64,000 nt of DNA, from contig JANQLS010000007.1 of NCBI GenBank assembly GCA_028280485.1, positions 1 to 64,000 of the forward strand. The letters run 5' to 3'. Source of the stretch: Planctomycetota bacterium. Its GTDB lineage: Bacteria; Planctomycetota; UBA8108; JACQVS01. The notes beneath the pieces are model-generated. The model was not told the DNA's origin. It made no database searches and worked only from the letters and a program-made list of their open reading frames with translations. This document shows positions 7,721 through 15,981 of this stretch, one piece after another. The first letter of the stretch is position 1. Every line of letters starts with the position of its first letter. Made by a program: the position numbers and the translations under genes.

Positions 7721-9613
7721 CTTTGCAATTACCCCCAATTCCGAAATCGAAGCCCAAGGGCCGCCGTTGACTTCGGAGAGGATTTTTAATTTCACGTAGC
7801 GACCGTTGCGAACTTCGAATTGGACCTCTTGCGATTTTCGATCCTTTTTGAAGGTTGCTTTAACCGGTTGTCCTTCAAAGGCGTCCTTAGAGTCGCTGAT
7901 ATAAAACTCACAATCCTTGATAGCTCCGTTCCAACCATTATCTTGACGGGCGAGATAACGGAAGCCTTTAATCTTTCGGCTCTGCCCCAAGTCGAGAATC
8001 AACTCGTGAGGATGCTTCTCGGGCTCACCCGCAAAGCGGGTGTGCCAATGAGTGCGAGGATTTCCATCGATCGCATGACGAGCGAGCTTATTATTCACTT
8101 TAGATTCACTAGATACTTTGACGATCTTGATTTGATCCCTAGCTAAAAGCCCTCTTTTCGTTAAACGAAAGACTTTACCTTTTCTCGGTCTCGATCCCAT
8201 CCCTTTAGCCCGACGATCTTTTTCGTGGAGTTCGGTGGAATGAAAAATTCCCTCGCGAACCGGCTCGTGGGCTTCTTCGGCAAAGGCGAGCATCTGTTTC
8301 AATATTTGAGCTTGCTCTTTCGAAACATCCCTTGTTTCTGAAATATCTTTACTGAGATCGTAAAGTTCCCAGGGAGAATTTTGTTTCGGACGAACGGCTT
8401 TCCAGTTCTTCATTCGAACAGCCGTTTGTGAACCCAATTCCCAGTAGAGGTATTTATGTTGTGCTTGCTTCCTGCCAACAACTTCTTCACCTAAAAGCTC
8501 GGGGACGATGGAAATCCCCGTAATGTCTGATGGAACTTTTGCCTTCGCGAATTCCGCAACCGTTGGCAGGACATCGGGAAAATACCAGAGGTGATCACTC
8601 AAGCGACCCGCTTTTATTTTCCCGGGCCAACGCACCATCATGGGAATTCTCAATCCACCCTCATAAAGCCTTCCCTTATGGCCTCTAAACTCGACTCCCG
8701 TTTTGGGATGAACATTGGGTCCGTGAAAGCCGCGGGGATGTTCTTTACTTTTAAAGTAATCGTTCCCACCATTATCCCCGCAGAAAAAGACCACGGTGTT
8801 CTCGGTGAGCTTCAATTCCTCAAGAAGATCTAAAATTCCACCCACCTGACGATCCAAAAGCGTAACTAACGCTGCGTAATTGATAGCTTCGGGATGCCAA
8901 TCTTTATCTTTATACAATTGAAAAGCAGGGTCTTCCTTCGGAACATCAAACATTCCATGGGGAGGAGTGAAGGGAAGGTAAGCGAAAAAAGGCTGATCTT
9001 TATTTTTACGAATGAACTTCTTTGCTTCTTCGTAGATGACATACTGAGAGTAAGTTTTTCCGGTACGACCGCCCTTGTTCCCTTCGAGGACAAGCTCTTC
9101 ACTGTTTTTAATGAGGTAAGGTGGGTAGTAAGTATGAGCGTGAACTTGATCGTAGTAACCGATAAAGGTATCGAAGCCGTGCTTCTCAGGCACTCCCGTT
9201 GATCCTCGTCCCCCACAGCCCCATTTCCCGAAGCCACCCGTTGCGTATCCCTTCTTTTTGAGAACAGAGGCGATTGTTTCTTCCCCTTCTCGCAAGGGAG
9301 TTCCTCCTCCATTCGATCGAACAGAAGTTCTTCCGCTGTGCTTCCCCGTCATCAAAACGCAACGAGTAGGTGCACAAACTGAAGATCCCGCCAAGCCCTG
9401 AGTGAATCGAACCCCTTCCGATGCTAACTTATCAATTCGAGGAGTTTTCAGATAGGGATGCCCCATACATGAAAGTTCGTAGTAACCCAATTCGTCGGCC
9501 ATGATGTAAACGATGTTGGGAGGAGAGTCTTTGGCGAACGAAAGCGTAGGAGTCATAAATGTGAATGCGATCAGCAAGCCAACACTCACCGTGAGATACT
9601 TAGAAATTTTCAT
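7718..9613 (-). CDS. Secreted sulfatase with C-terminal discoidin-like domain
   Basis: A 631-residue protein: signal peptide (residues 1-27), type I sulfatase domain (~30-480) and an F5/8-type-C-like carbohydrate-binding domain (~500-630). The signature VCAPTRCVLMTG places the formylglycine precursor at Cys80, so the protein needs a formylglycine-generating enzyme, not seen in the window. IMADELG, GKWG, HGMF and FCGDNGGND carry metal or sulfate ligands. Sulfatases of this kind remove sulfate from algal or host glycans in the periplasm. The tail shows ILDLGQ and FYISDS. Stop codon lies in a repeat; no partner gene in an operon. Confidence 0.92.
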   Translation of the reverse strand: MKISKYLTVSVGLLIAFTFMTPTLSFAKDSPPNIVYIMADELGYYELSCMGHPYLKTPRIDKLASEGVRFTQGLAGSSVCAPTRCVLMTGKHSGRTSVRSNGGGTPLREGEETIASVLKKKGYATGGFGKWGCGGRGSTGVPEKHGFDTFIGYYDQVHAHTYYPPYLIKNSEELVLEGNKGGRTGKTYSQYVIYEEAKKFIRKNKDQPFFAYLPFTPPHGMFDVPKEDPAFQLYKDKDWHPEAINYAALVTLLDRQVGGILDLLEELKLTENTVVFFCGDNGGNDYFKSKEHPRGFHGPNVHPKTGVEFRGHKGRLYEGGLRIPMMVRWPGKIKAGRLSDHLWYFPDVLPTVAEFAKAKVPSDITGISIVPELLGEEVVGRKQAQHKYLYWELGSQTAVRMKNWKAVRPKQNSPWELYDLSKDISETRDVSKEQAQILKQMLAFAEEAHEPVREGIFHSTELHEKDRRAKGMGSRPRKGKVFRLTKRGLLARDQIKIVKVSSESKVNNKLARHAIDGNPRTHWHTRFAGEPEKHPHELILDLGQSRKIKGFRYLARQDNGWNGAIKDCEFYISDSKDAFEGQPVKATFKKDRKSQEVQFEVRNGRYVKLKILSEVNGGPWASISELGVIAK

Positions 9614-9673
9614 ACGAAGGAATCCAATGATGACATTTTAAGTTGAATTTAATGTAATGAACCGGAATCAATA

Positions 9674-9744
9674 CCCCTCGCTAGCGCTTCGGGCTAGCTA
9701 ATGACACGAGAGTATTTTAACTAGCCCGAAGCGCTAGCGAGGGG
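9674..9744. repeat. Inverted pair of the CGCTAGCG-type word
   Basis: Two near-perfect copies of the 27-bp word, facing each other across a short spacer and able to form a long hairpin, 60 bp upstream of the sulfatase start. Confidence 0.85.
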
Positions 9745-10160
9745 TAACTTAAAAATCTAGTTAGTTAAAGCACTCCCCGATCCCCCATACTCCCATAATA
9801 TTCCCCTTACTTCTATGTTTTCGGAAGATAAACAAAACTCGCCCCCGAACAAATCACCAACTAAAATAGTAAGTAAAGTCATTTCTTGAACTTGGAGTTT
9901 TCCCCCGTCCAGTTTAATACGGGTGAATGAAGGCCTCATCGAACTGGGATAGGCAAATCGAGGAATTGAGTGGTAAACTAATATGAGGGAATAACAAACG
10001 AGATGGGGTTAACACTTCCAAAACACTAAGTTTTTTAGATCGGTTTTTTTTGATCGGCCTGAGATTGTCGGCCCAAGTTCGTCGACATAGAGTTCGAATG
10101 GCTTCAACCGAGAACAAAAAACTTAACGAAAACCGAACTCATAATTATTGAGGTACGAGA
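9745..10160. other. Intergenic region, nothing recognised
   Basis: About 415 bp between divergent genes. Two short leftward frames show no family features and are not called. It presumably holds the promoters of the sulfatase and of the unknown gene at 10161. Confidence 0.5.
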
Positions 10161-10853
10161 ATGAGTGAAAGTGGAAATAATCCCGATCCCAATAAAGATG
10201 ACATTTCCCCTTTTGATCAATTCTCTAAGAGTCTAGAGGAAACTCTTCAAAACTCCCAGGATCCCGCCTGCATTCCTCAAGATCACTCCTTAAGGCACTA
10301 TTTCCGTCAAGCCACGCGAAGAGCCTTCAGTAAGTACGCCGCCCTCCATCATCCAGAAATCGAACGTCACATCGCTGAAGAGGTTTTAGGTGACTTTGTA
10401 CATATGGATCGTATCTATCGATTAAAAAACGAAGACGGGCAACGGCTTACTGATATAACGGACATGGCGATCGAGAAACATCGTTCCGCCGAGCAAAGTG
10501 GAATTGAACGCGATCTTGAAGTTCACCAACACGTAGGTGATTACGCCCTATTTATGGCGGGACTCTTCCCCGAGTTCATCGAACCCAAAAAGAACAAAGC
10601 AGAGAAGCCTCTCCTTGCTTACGTCGGCTCGATACTAAAATCGCTCAACGGGCCCAAAGATTATTATATCGTCGAGGGATCCAGTGCGTACTCCCATGTT
10701 TCTCATCTCTACAAACGACTCGATCCAAATAAAAGCGGCATCTTCCATCGTTTAGCCAGTCGCTTCGATGAGTACTTAGAAGTCTTAAGCACCATCAGAG
10801 TCTTACTCGCTGAACCCACCGCCGATGGTCCTCAAGGCGAGATTATTGTGTAG
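10161..10853 (+). CDS. Conserved-looking protein of unknown function
   Basis: A 230-residue soluble, mostly helical protein with no signal peptide. The first 35 residues are polar and acidic; the rest has regular amphipathic stretches and a His-rich centre (LEVHQHVGDYALFMAGLF). No motif fits a family I can name. A GAGG ribosome binding site 7 bp before the ATG and normal codon use support a real gene. It stands alone between a sulfatase and gamma-glutamyltransferase. Confidence 0.6.
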   Translation: MSESGNNPDPNKDDISPFDQFSKSLEETLQNSQDPACIPQDHSLRHYFRQATRRAFSKYAALHHPEIERHIAEEVLGDFVHMDRIYRLKNEDGQRLTDITDMAIEKHRSAEQSGIERDLEVHQHVGDYALFMAGLFPEFIEPKKNKAEKPLLAYVGSILKSLNGPKDYYIVEGSSAYSHVSHLYKRLDPNKSGIFHRLASRFDEYLEVLSTIRVLLAEPTADGPQGEIIV

Positions 10854-10926
10854 GCTTTGGTCGAACATCTTTAAAGCACTCTCACCCAAACTCTGACGAG
10901 TTTGGCTACAAATACCTCTCAATCTT

Positions 10927-11053
10927 TAGGAGTGCGCAAGCCGTAGGCTTGCTTGCACGATGGAGTGGCCTGTAGCCGCGACCATCATTACGGGGGAGTG
11001 CGCAAGCCGTAGGCTTGCTTGCACGATGGAGCGGCCGATAGCCGCGACCATTA
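10927..11053 (-). repeat. Two tandem units of the multi-hairpin cassette
   Basis: Two successive units (10927-10985 and 10995-11053) each carry GGAGTGC, hairpin GCAAGCC-GTA-GGCTTGC, TTGCACGATGGAG, then a second hairpin ending GCCGCGACCAT. The second hairpin differs (GGCC-TGTA-GCC versus GGCC-GATA-GCC). The same frame, reversed, occurs at 44436-44490 and 48216-48377. Confidence 0.8.
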
Positions 11054-11060
11054 TTACTGC

Positions 11061-12728
11061 TCAGTACCCCACCACCGCCCCATCCTTGCGATTATCCGAT
11101 CCACCGTAATACGTAAACGATCCATCCTTGTTCTTTTTGATCAAGATCGCTTGGTAACCGCCATACGAACCAACCCGGTGTTTCACATCGTGACCTAAGG
11201 CCCGCAATTGAGCTCGAACATTCTCAGGAATTCCCGACTCGACATGTACTGATCCTCGGTACTCGGCAATTCGCGGCGCCTCTCCCATCTCCTGAGGGTT
11301 CATTCCGAAGAGAATATGATTTAAAAGAACCTGAGTATGACCCTGCGGTTGAAAGTCCCCTCCCATGACTCCGAACGACATGTAGGGCTCACCCTTCTTC
11401 GTCACGAAGCCGGGGATAATGGTATGGAAAGGTAATTTGTTGGGCTCCACCTTATTCAGGTGATTGGGATCTAAGGAGAACAACGCACCTCGATTTTGTA
11501 GGCAGATCCCCGTTCCCGGAACCACCACATGCGATCCAAATCCATGAAAGATGGAATTGATAAAAGAAACCACGTTTCCTTCCGAATCGGCGGTCGTCAA
11601 ATAAACGGTATCGTGACTTTCTGCTAGAACCGACTTGGGATGCTTCGAAGCGCGATGCATTTCAATTCTCTTACGAATCTTTGTCGCATACTCTTTTGAA
11701 ATGAGCGTTTTAATGGGCAGCTCTTGAATCGTGGGATCGGCGATATAAGTATCTCGATCCGCAAAGGCATATTTTTTAGCCTCTAAATAAAGATGAAGGT
11801 ACTCCGGCGAATTGTGTCCCATCGATTTGAGATCGTAAGCCTCAAGAATGTTGAGCATCTGAAGTGCTGTAATCCCCTGACCATTCGGGGGAAGCTCCCA
11901 GACATCGTAGCCTTTGAAGTTCGTACTCACCGGTTCGACCCAAAGGGACTTATGATTCGCCAGGTCGACCTCATCGATTAAGCTTCCCTTTTCTTTCAAA
12001 CATTGAGCAATCTTCTTCGCGATCTCCCCCTTATAGAATGCATCGCTCCCACCCTCAGCGAGAATTCTTAGAGTCTTTGCGAAATCGGGCTGCTTAAAGA
12101 TTTCACCGATGCGAGGCGTGCGATACTCATTCCCCTCTTTAATGAGATAGGTATTCGCAAAATCAGGATCCGATTTAAATCTAACGTGCCCTCGCCACCC
12201 ACTGGCGATGATTTCGCTCACCGGAAATCCTTTTTCTGCGTAACGAATCGCATCTCGAAGAACTTCCTTTAAGGGCAACTTCCCGTACTTTTCATGGAGG
12301 CTCACCCAGCCATCGAAGGCTCCCGGCACAGTAACCGCATCGGCAGAGTAAAGAGGAATCTTCTTATAGCCCTTGTCCGTAAAGTGCTTTAAGGTCGCGT
12401 GACGTGATGACCGGCCACTCCCATTGAGCCCTACCAATTTTTTATCCTTCGCGATCCAAGCGATGGAGTACATGTCTCCCCCGATGCCCGTTGACATCGG
12501 CTCGACCACGTTTAAAGCTGCCGCCGTAGCGACTGCCGCGTCAATCGCATTTCCCCCACGCTTCAAGACATCGAGTCCCGCTTGTGCCGCTAAAGGCTGG
12601 CTGGTTGCGACCATCCCTTCGGTGGCGATCACCATCGATCGTGTCGAATTCGTTAGGTTGGTTGGTCGATCAAATCCTTGACCCAAAATTCCCGCTCCGA
12701 TTAAAACGATTGAACAAAACGTATTCAC
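11061..12728 (-). CDS. ggt: Gamma-glutamyltransferase
   Basis: A 555-residue Ntn-hydrolase with an N-terminal signal-like stretch. GGT marks are GGNAIDAAVA, STGIGGDMY, VPGAFDGW, PPNGQGI and the autoprocessing/catalytic Thr374 in HDTVYLTTADSEGN. Cleavage before Thr374 would give large and small subunits. The enzyme transfers or hydrolyses the gamma-glutamyl group of glutathione and related compounds in the periplasm. Family length is normal. It is monocistronic and its 3' end abuts tandem hairpin repeats. Confidence 0.92.
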   Translation of the reverse strand: MNTFCSIVLIGAGILGQGFDRPTNLTNSTRSMVIATEGMVATSQPLAAQAGLDVLKRGGNAIDAAVATAAALNVVEPMSTGIGGDMYSIAWIAKDKKLVGLNGSGRSSRHATLKHFTDKGYKKIPLYSADAVTVPGAFDGWVSLHEKYGKLPLKEVLRDAIRYAEKGFPVSEIIASGWRGHVRFKSDPDFANTYLIKEGNEYRTPRIGEIFKQPDFAKTLRILAEGGSDAFYKGEIAKKIAQCLKEKGSLIDEVDLANHKSLWVEPVSTNFKGYDVWELPPNGQGITALQMLNILEAYDLKSMGHNSPEYLHLYLEAKKYAFADRDTYIADPTIQELPIKTLISKEYATKIRKRIEMHRASKHPKSVLAESHDTVYLTTADSEGNVVSFINSIFHGFGSHVVVPGTGICLQNRGALFSLDPNHLNKVEPNKLPFHTIIPGFVTKKGEPYMSFGVMGGDFQPQGHTQVLLNHILFGMNPQEMGEAPRIAEYRGSVHVESGIPENVRAQLRALGHDVKHRVGSYGGYQAILIKKNKDGSFTYYGGSDNRKDGAVVGY

Positions 12729-12970
12729 AACACTTCGTCTTTCTGACTGAGTCGTATAGAGCTCGCCCTAAAGTTAATTTTAGAATTTCACAGCATAAGT
12801 TCGTTGACAATATTCCCCATAGTTTGTCATGAACTGAAAAGGATTTCACCTTCATTCTAAGTGAAGCTTGAATCGCAGTGAATCTTGTGAGTCAATGAAA
12901 GCGGCGCTCCTGGTGGTAGGCTCTCCTACCACCACCATCCATCCCCCAATAAAGACATTGGACAGAGTTC

Positions 12971-14380
12971 ATGAAACGATCAACTCCGATTGCGCTCGCT
13001 GCTTTTAGCTTTCTTCTCAGTTTTCTTCCTTCAACTCTATTAGCTCAATCCTTACTTAAAATGGGAAAGCCCTTTCCGAATCTCACCTTTCAAGATTTGA
13101 ACGGAAATCCAGTTGAGAGTCTCAGCAAATACCGAGGAAAGAAAATTCTCCTCCTCAACTTTGCTTCTTGGTGAGTGGGCTGCCGAAGTCATGTGCCCGG
13201 GTGGCACAAAAAAACGCTCCAGCTTCAAAAAGAAGGCAAATTGCAAATCGTCGGTTTGATCCAGGAACAACATCCTGACCGTTGCCAGCTCTTCATGCAG
13301 TGGAAACAACTCGACTGGCCGGTCCTCGTCGATTCCTTGAATCTATTGGGATTGAGTGCCGTGCCGATCAATATGTTGGTGGATGAGCACGGGATTCTTC
13401 GTTCGAAGCGGGCCTCGGCTAAGGATCTTGAAGCGTTTATTGATACGAATTATGAGGCTCCCTCTGTAAACACAAAACCGCCAGTTAAACTCTCCCTCGC
13501 CGAGAGTAAAAAAAGAGCAGTACGCGGCTCGCGAAACGCTGAAGCCTGGCTCCAGTACGGCGACCTCCTATTCCTTAATAGTCATGAAAAACCGGAGCGA
13601 TTAACTACTGCTATCACGGCTTACAACATAGTGAATCAAATTAAAGACACTCCCGAAGCCTGGTTTCGAAAAGGGGTTGCTTTCCGGAGGCGATTCGAAT
13701 CTCCATCACGCCAAAAAGATGATTTTCAAAATGCTGTTCGCTGTTGGGGAAAAGCTCTCAGTCTCCGCCCCAACCAGTATATATGGCGAAGAAGAATTCA
13801 ACAGTACGGCCCGCGATTGCAAAAACCCTACGCCTTTTATGATTGGATTCGAGAAGCCCGAAAAGACATCGAAAAGCGGGGAGAAAAACCTCACGTACTT
13901 CGAGTTGAACCTCGAGGTGCCGAATTGGCTCATCCCAGTAAAAAATTCGATACCAAAGAACCGGAACAAAAATCCCCAGATCCCGAAGGAAAAATCAAGT
14001 TAGACTCCAAGCTATTAATTCAAACTGAAATCACCGTGGCCCCCCACAAAATCGAACCCGGGAAATCCGTGAGAGTGCATTTGAACTTCAAACCGAATGC
14101 AAAACAAAAGGCTCACTGGAATAACGAAGCGGGATTGATGGAGCTTTGGGTTGAACCGACGAGTGAACTCAAAGTCAGTCGTAAGCTCACACAATTTACT
14201 GGCCCTCAAAAAGCCATAAGCGATGAAAATCGGAAATTAGAGTTCGAAGTTCAACTGAGTAATGATGCCAGAGCCATAAGAAGGTGGGAGCTCAAAGCCT
14301 ACATCCTCTATTACGTCTGTGAAGATGTGAACGGGATCTGTCAGTACTTGAGGCAGAACATCACCATTCCTTTAAACTAA
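12971..14380 (+). CDS. Probable selenoprotein: UxxC thioredoxin-like, TPR and DsbD-alpha-like domains
   Basis: One open frame of 469 codons interrupted only by TGA at 13172-13174. Read as selenocysteine (residue 68) it gives NFASW-U-VGCR, exactly the redox site of TlpA/thioredoxin-like proteins (WCxxC), with the resolving Cys at 71. A signal peptide (1-26) places it outside the cytoplasm. Residues ~27-165 are the thioredoxin fold, ~170-280 TPR-like helices, and ~355-469 a beta domain whose YYVCEDVNGIC resembles the Cys pair of DsbD-alpha. A hairpin after the TGA fits a bacterial SECIS. Alternative: a nonsense or assembly error at a Cys codon. Confidence 0.8.
13192..13208 (+). promoter_or_regulatory. 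Candidate bacterial SECIS hairpin
   Basis: TGTGCC (13192-13197) pairs with GGCACA (13203-13208) around the loop CGGGT, beginning 18 nt after the TGA. Spacing, a six-pair stem and a small loop with G among its first two bases match the general bacterial SECIS model read by SelB. No selA, selB, selC or selD is in the window. Confidence 0.65.
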
Positions 14381-14390
14381 CTGGCTCATA

Positions 14391-14673
14391 GTAGTCGGCT
14401 CATAGTAGTCCGCACGCTCCGCGTGCGGATTGTAGTCGGCTCACCCCGTGAGCCGGGGCAGCAAAAGTCTAATATGGGTTGCCATCATTTCATTCCTAAC
14501 CCCTCGCTAGCGCTTCGGGCTAGTTAAGGTTTCTTTAATATGAAATTGTTCTTAACTAGCTCTAAGCGCTAGCGAGGGGATGATTCTTCTAAGCAACACC
14601 GTTTTGTTTTTCACACCAAACTGAACTAGATAAGTCAATTCGTTTCATACGGCTCGCGAAGCGAGCCTACTAC
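14391..14673. repeat. Composite palindromic region with three REP-like units and an inverted pair
   Basis: After the selenoprotein stop come REP-like units with different stems: CCGCACGC-TCC-GCGTGCGG (14405-14429) and GGCTCACC-CCGTGAGCC (14432-14458). Then follow an inverted CGCTAGCG pair (14500-14527 and 14552-14579) and a TCGC-type unit (14646-14673). Outer GTAG sides face the flanking genes. 14500-14673 is the inverted homologue of 2197-2370. Confidence 0.85.
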
Positions 14674-14674
14674 T

Positions 14675-15763
14675 ATGGCCAATCCCCAAAGAAGTAAACT
14701 CAAAACCACCCTCTTATGGCTTCCCGCTCTATTTGGATTCCTTTGGACCGTGCTGCCGATTCCAGCCGGATGGGTAGAATCCATCTACTCTCAAGGCATC
14801 TATCCCCTGATAACTTCAATATTAGTTCCGCTCACTAAAATCACTTCTTATGTTTTAGCTTTACCCTTCCTCGCCATTTTACTTCTCACCGTTTTGATCT
14901 ATTCGATTCGAAATTGGAAATACCATAGAAAATCTGAAACTTCAAAATGGAAGGCATTCCTAAAGGGTAATCTTGGAATCATCTGGTTGTTCTCCCTCGT
15001 TTACTTTCTATTTCTATTGTTGTGGGGAGCCAATTATCGACGCGTTCCAATTCATGAAATGCTCCACCTGGAAGAGAGAAACCTTACCGACCAGCAAATC
15101 CGTCAATTTAGTGAGAAGGTGGTTGAGACCTTAAATGCTAACTATATCCCAAAGGGGAATCGCAAAGAAAGCCCAGCAATTCAATCGTTGATCGCTTCAT
15201 ATGAGAAGGAATTTGGCGCCTGGAAACTTCCTTACCCAACCTTGTCGAACGAGATAAAAAGACTTCCTAAAGGCACTCTCATCGCCTTCGGAACCTCTGG
15301 TATGTACTTCCCCTTCACCTTTGAACCCCTGGTGGATGGAGCACTGCCCTCGGTTGCTTACATCTATGTCAGCGCTCACGAATTAGCTCATGTCGCGGGT
15401 GTTGCCCACGAAGGTGAAGCTGATTTTTTAGCTATCCTTACCGGCTTAAAAGCGAAAAATTCCTACGCCCGATATTCCTGTCTCCTGAAGCTCTATATGA
15501 AGCTCCGAAATGAACTTCCGAAAAACATTCGCACAAAAATGGACAACCGCCTCCGTCCACAAGTCGCTCAAGATATCAAAGAAATCTACGACGCCTACCA
15601 AGTTCATGAGGTTAAAAAACTCTCGAATATTCAAGGCGCGGTCTACGACACCCACCTGAAGCTTCAGGGCTTAGAGCAGGGAATCAACGACTATTCCCGC
15701 GCTATTAAATTCTTGTATTCAGCCCACGAAAAAGGGCTATTTAGTGTCGAATTTAAAGATTAG
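14675..15763 (+). CDS. DUF3810 family membrane-anchored putative zinc peptidase
   Basis: A 362-residue protein. About three membrane segments occupy residues ~10-110, then a globular domain with GMYFPFTFEPLVDG followed by AHELAHVAGVAHEGEADFLA, a HExxH zinc site with a downstream Glu. This matches the DUF3810 family, seen in Bacteroidetes and Firmicutes and presumed metallopeptidase-like. The start ATG directly follows a REP-like unit (…GCCTACTACT-ATG) with no Shine-Dalgarno sequence visible. Confidence 0.8.
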   Translation: MANPQRSKLKTTLLWLPALFGFLWTVLPIPAGWVESIYSQGIYPLITSILVPLTKITSYVLALPFLAILLLTVLIYSIRNWKYHRKSETSKWKAFLKGNLGIIWLFSLVYFLFLLLWGANYRRVPIHEMLHLEERNLTDQQIRQFSEKVVETLNANYIPKGNRKESPAIQSLIASYEKEFGAWKLPYPTLSNEIKRLPKGTLIAFGTSGMYFPFTFEPLVDGALPSVAYIYVSAHELAHVAGVAHEGEADFLAILTGLKAKNSYARYSCLLKLYMKLRNELPKNIRTKMDNRLRPQVAQDIKEIYDAYQVHEVKKLSNIQGAVYDTHLKLQGLEQGINDYSRAIKFLYSAHEKGLFSVEFKD

Positions 15764-15822
15764 TAGTTACTATTTACTCGCTCTGAAATCCTCTCCTTTG
15801 ATAGAGGAGATGGTAGACTGTA

Positions 15823-15980
15823 GTAGTAGGCTCGCTCCGCGAGTCGTACTTCTTTACTCTCCAAAGCCAATTCGAAGTTTTAGAAATGCTGAACTCAAAG
15901 ACTAAGCATTTTGGTTAATTCAACAATTTGTCTAAGTTAAACTTTACTGCTCCGTACGACTCGCGGAGCGAGCCTACTAC
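15823..15980. repeat. REPIN-like inverted pair (TCGC stem), 158 bp
   Basis: Two identical-type units (15823-15849 and 15954-15980) in inverted orientation, GTAGTAG sides outward, separated by 104 bp of non-coding sequence. The left end faces the DUF3810 gene; the right end touches the ATG of the next gene. Confidence 0.85.
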
Positions 15981-15981
15981 T

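Noticed and set aside
13175-14380. Independent gene starting with GTG after the TGA
   Set aside because: It would start inside a thioredoxin fold, lacks a ribosome binding site and is in phase with the upstream signal peptide frame.
15928-15981. Upstream start of the PSD1 gene
   Set aside because: The extra 18 residues are a translation of the REP-like unit and displace the signal peptide.
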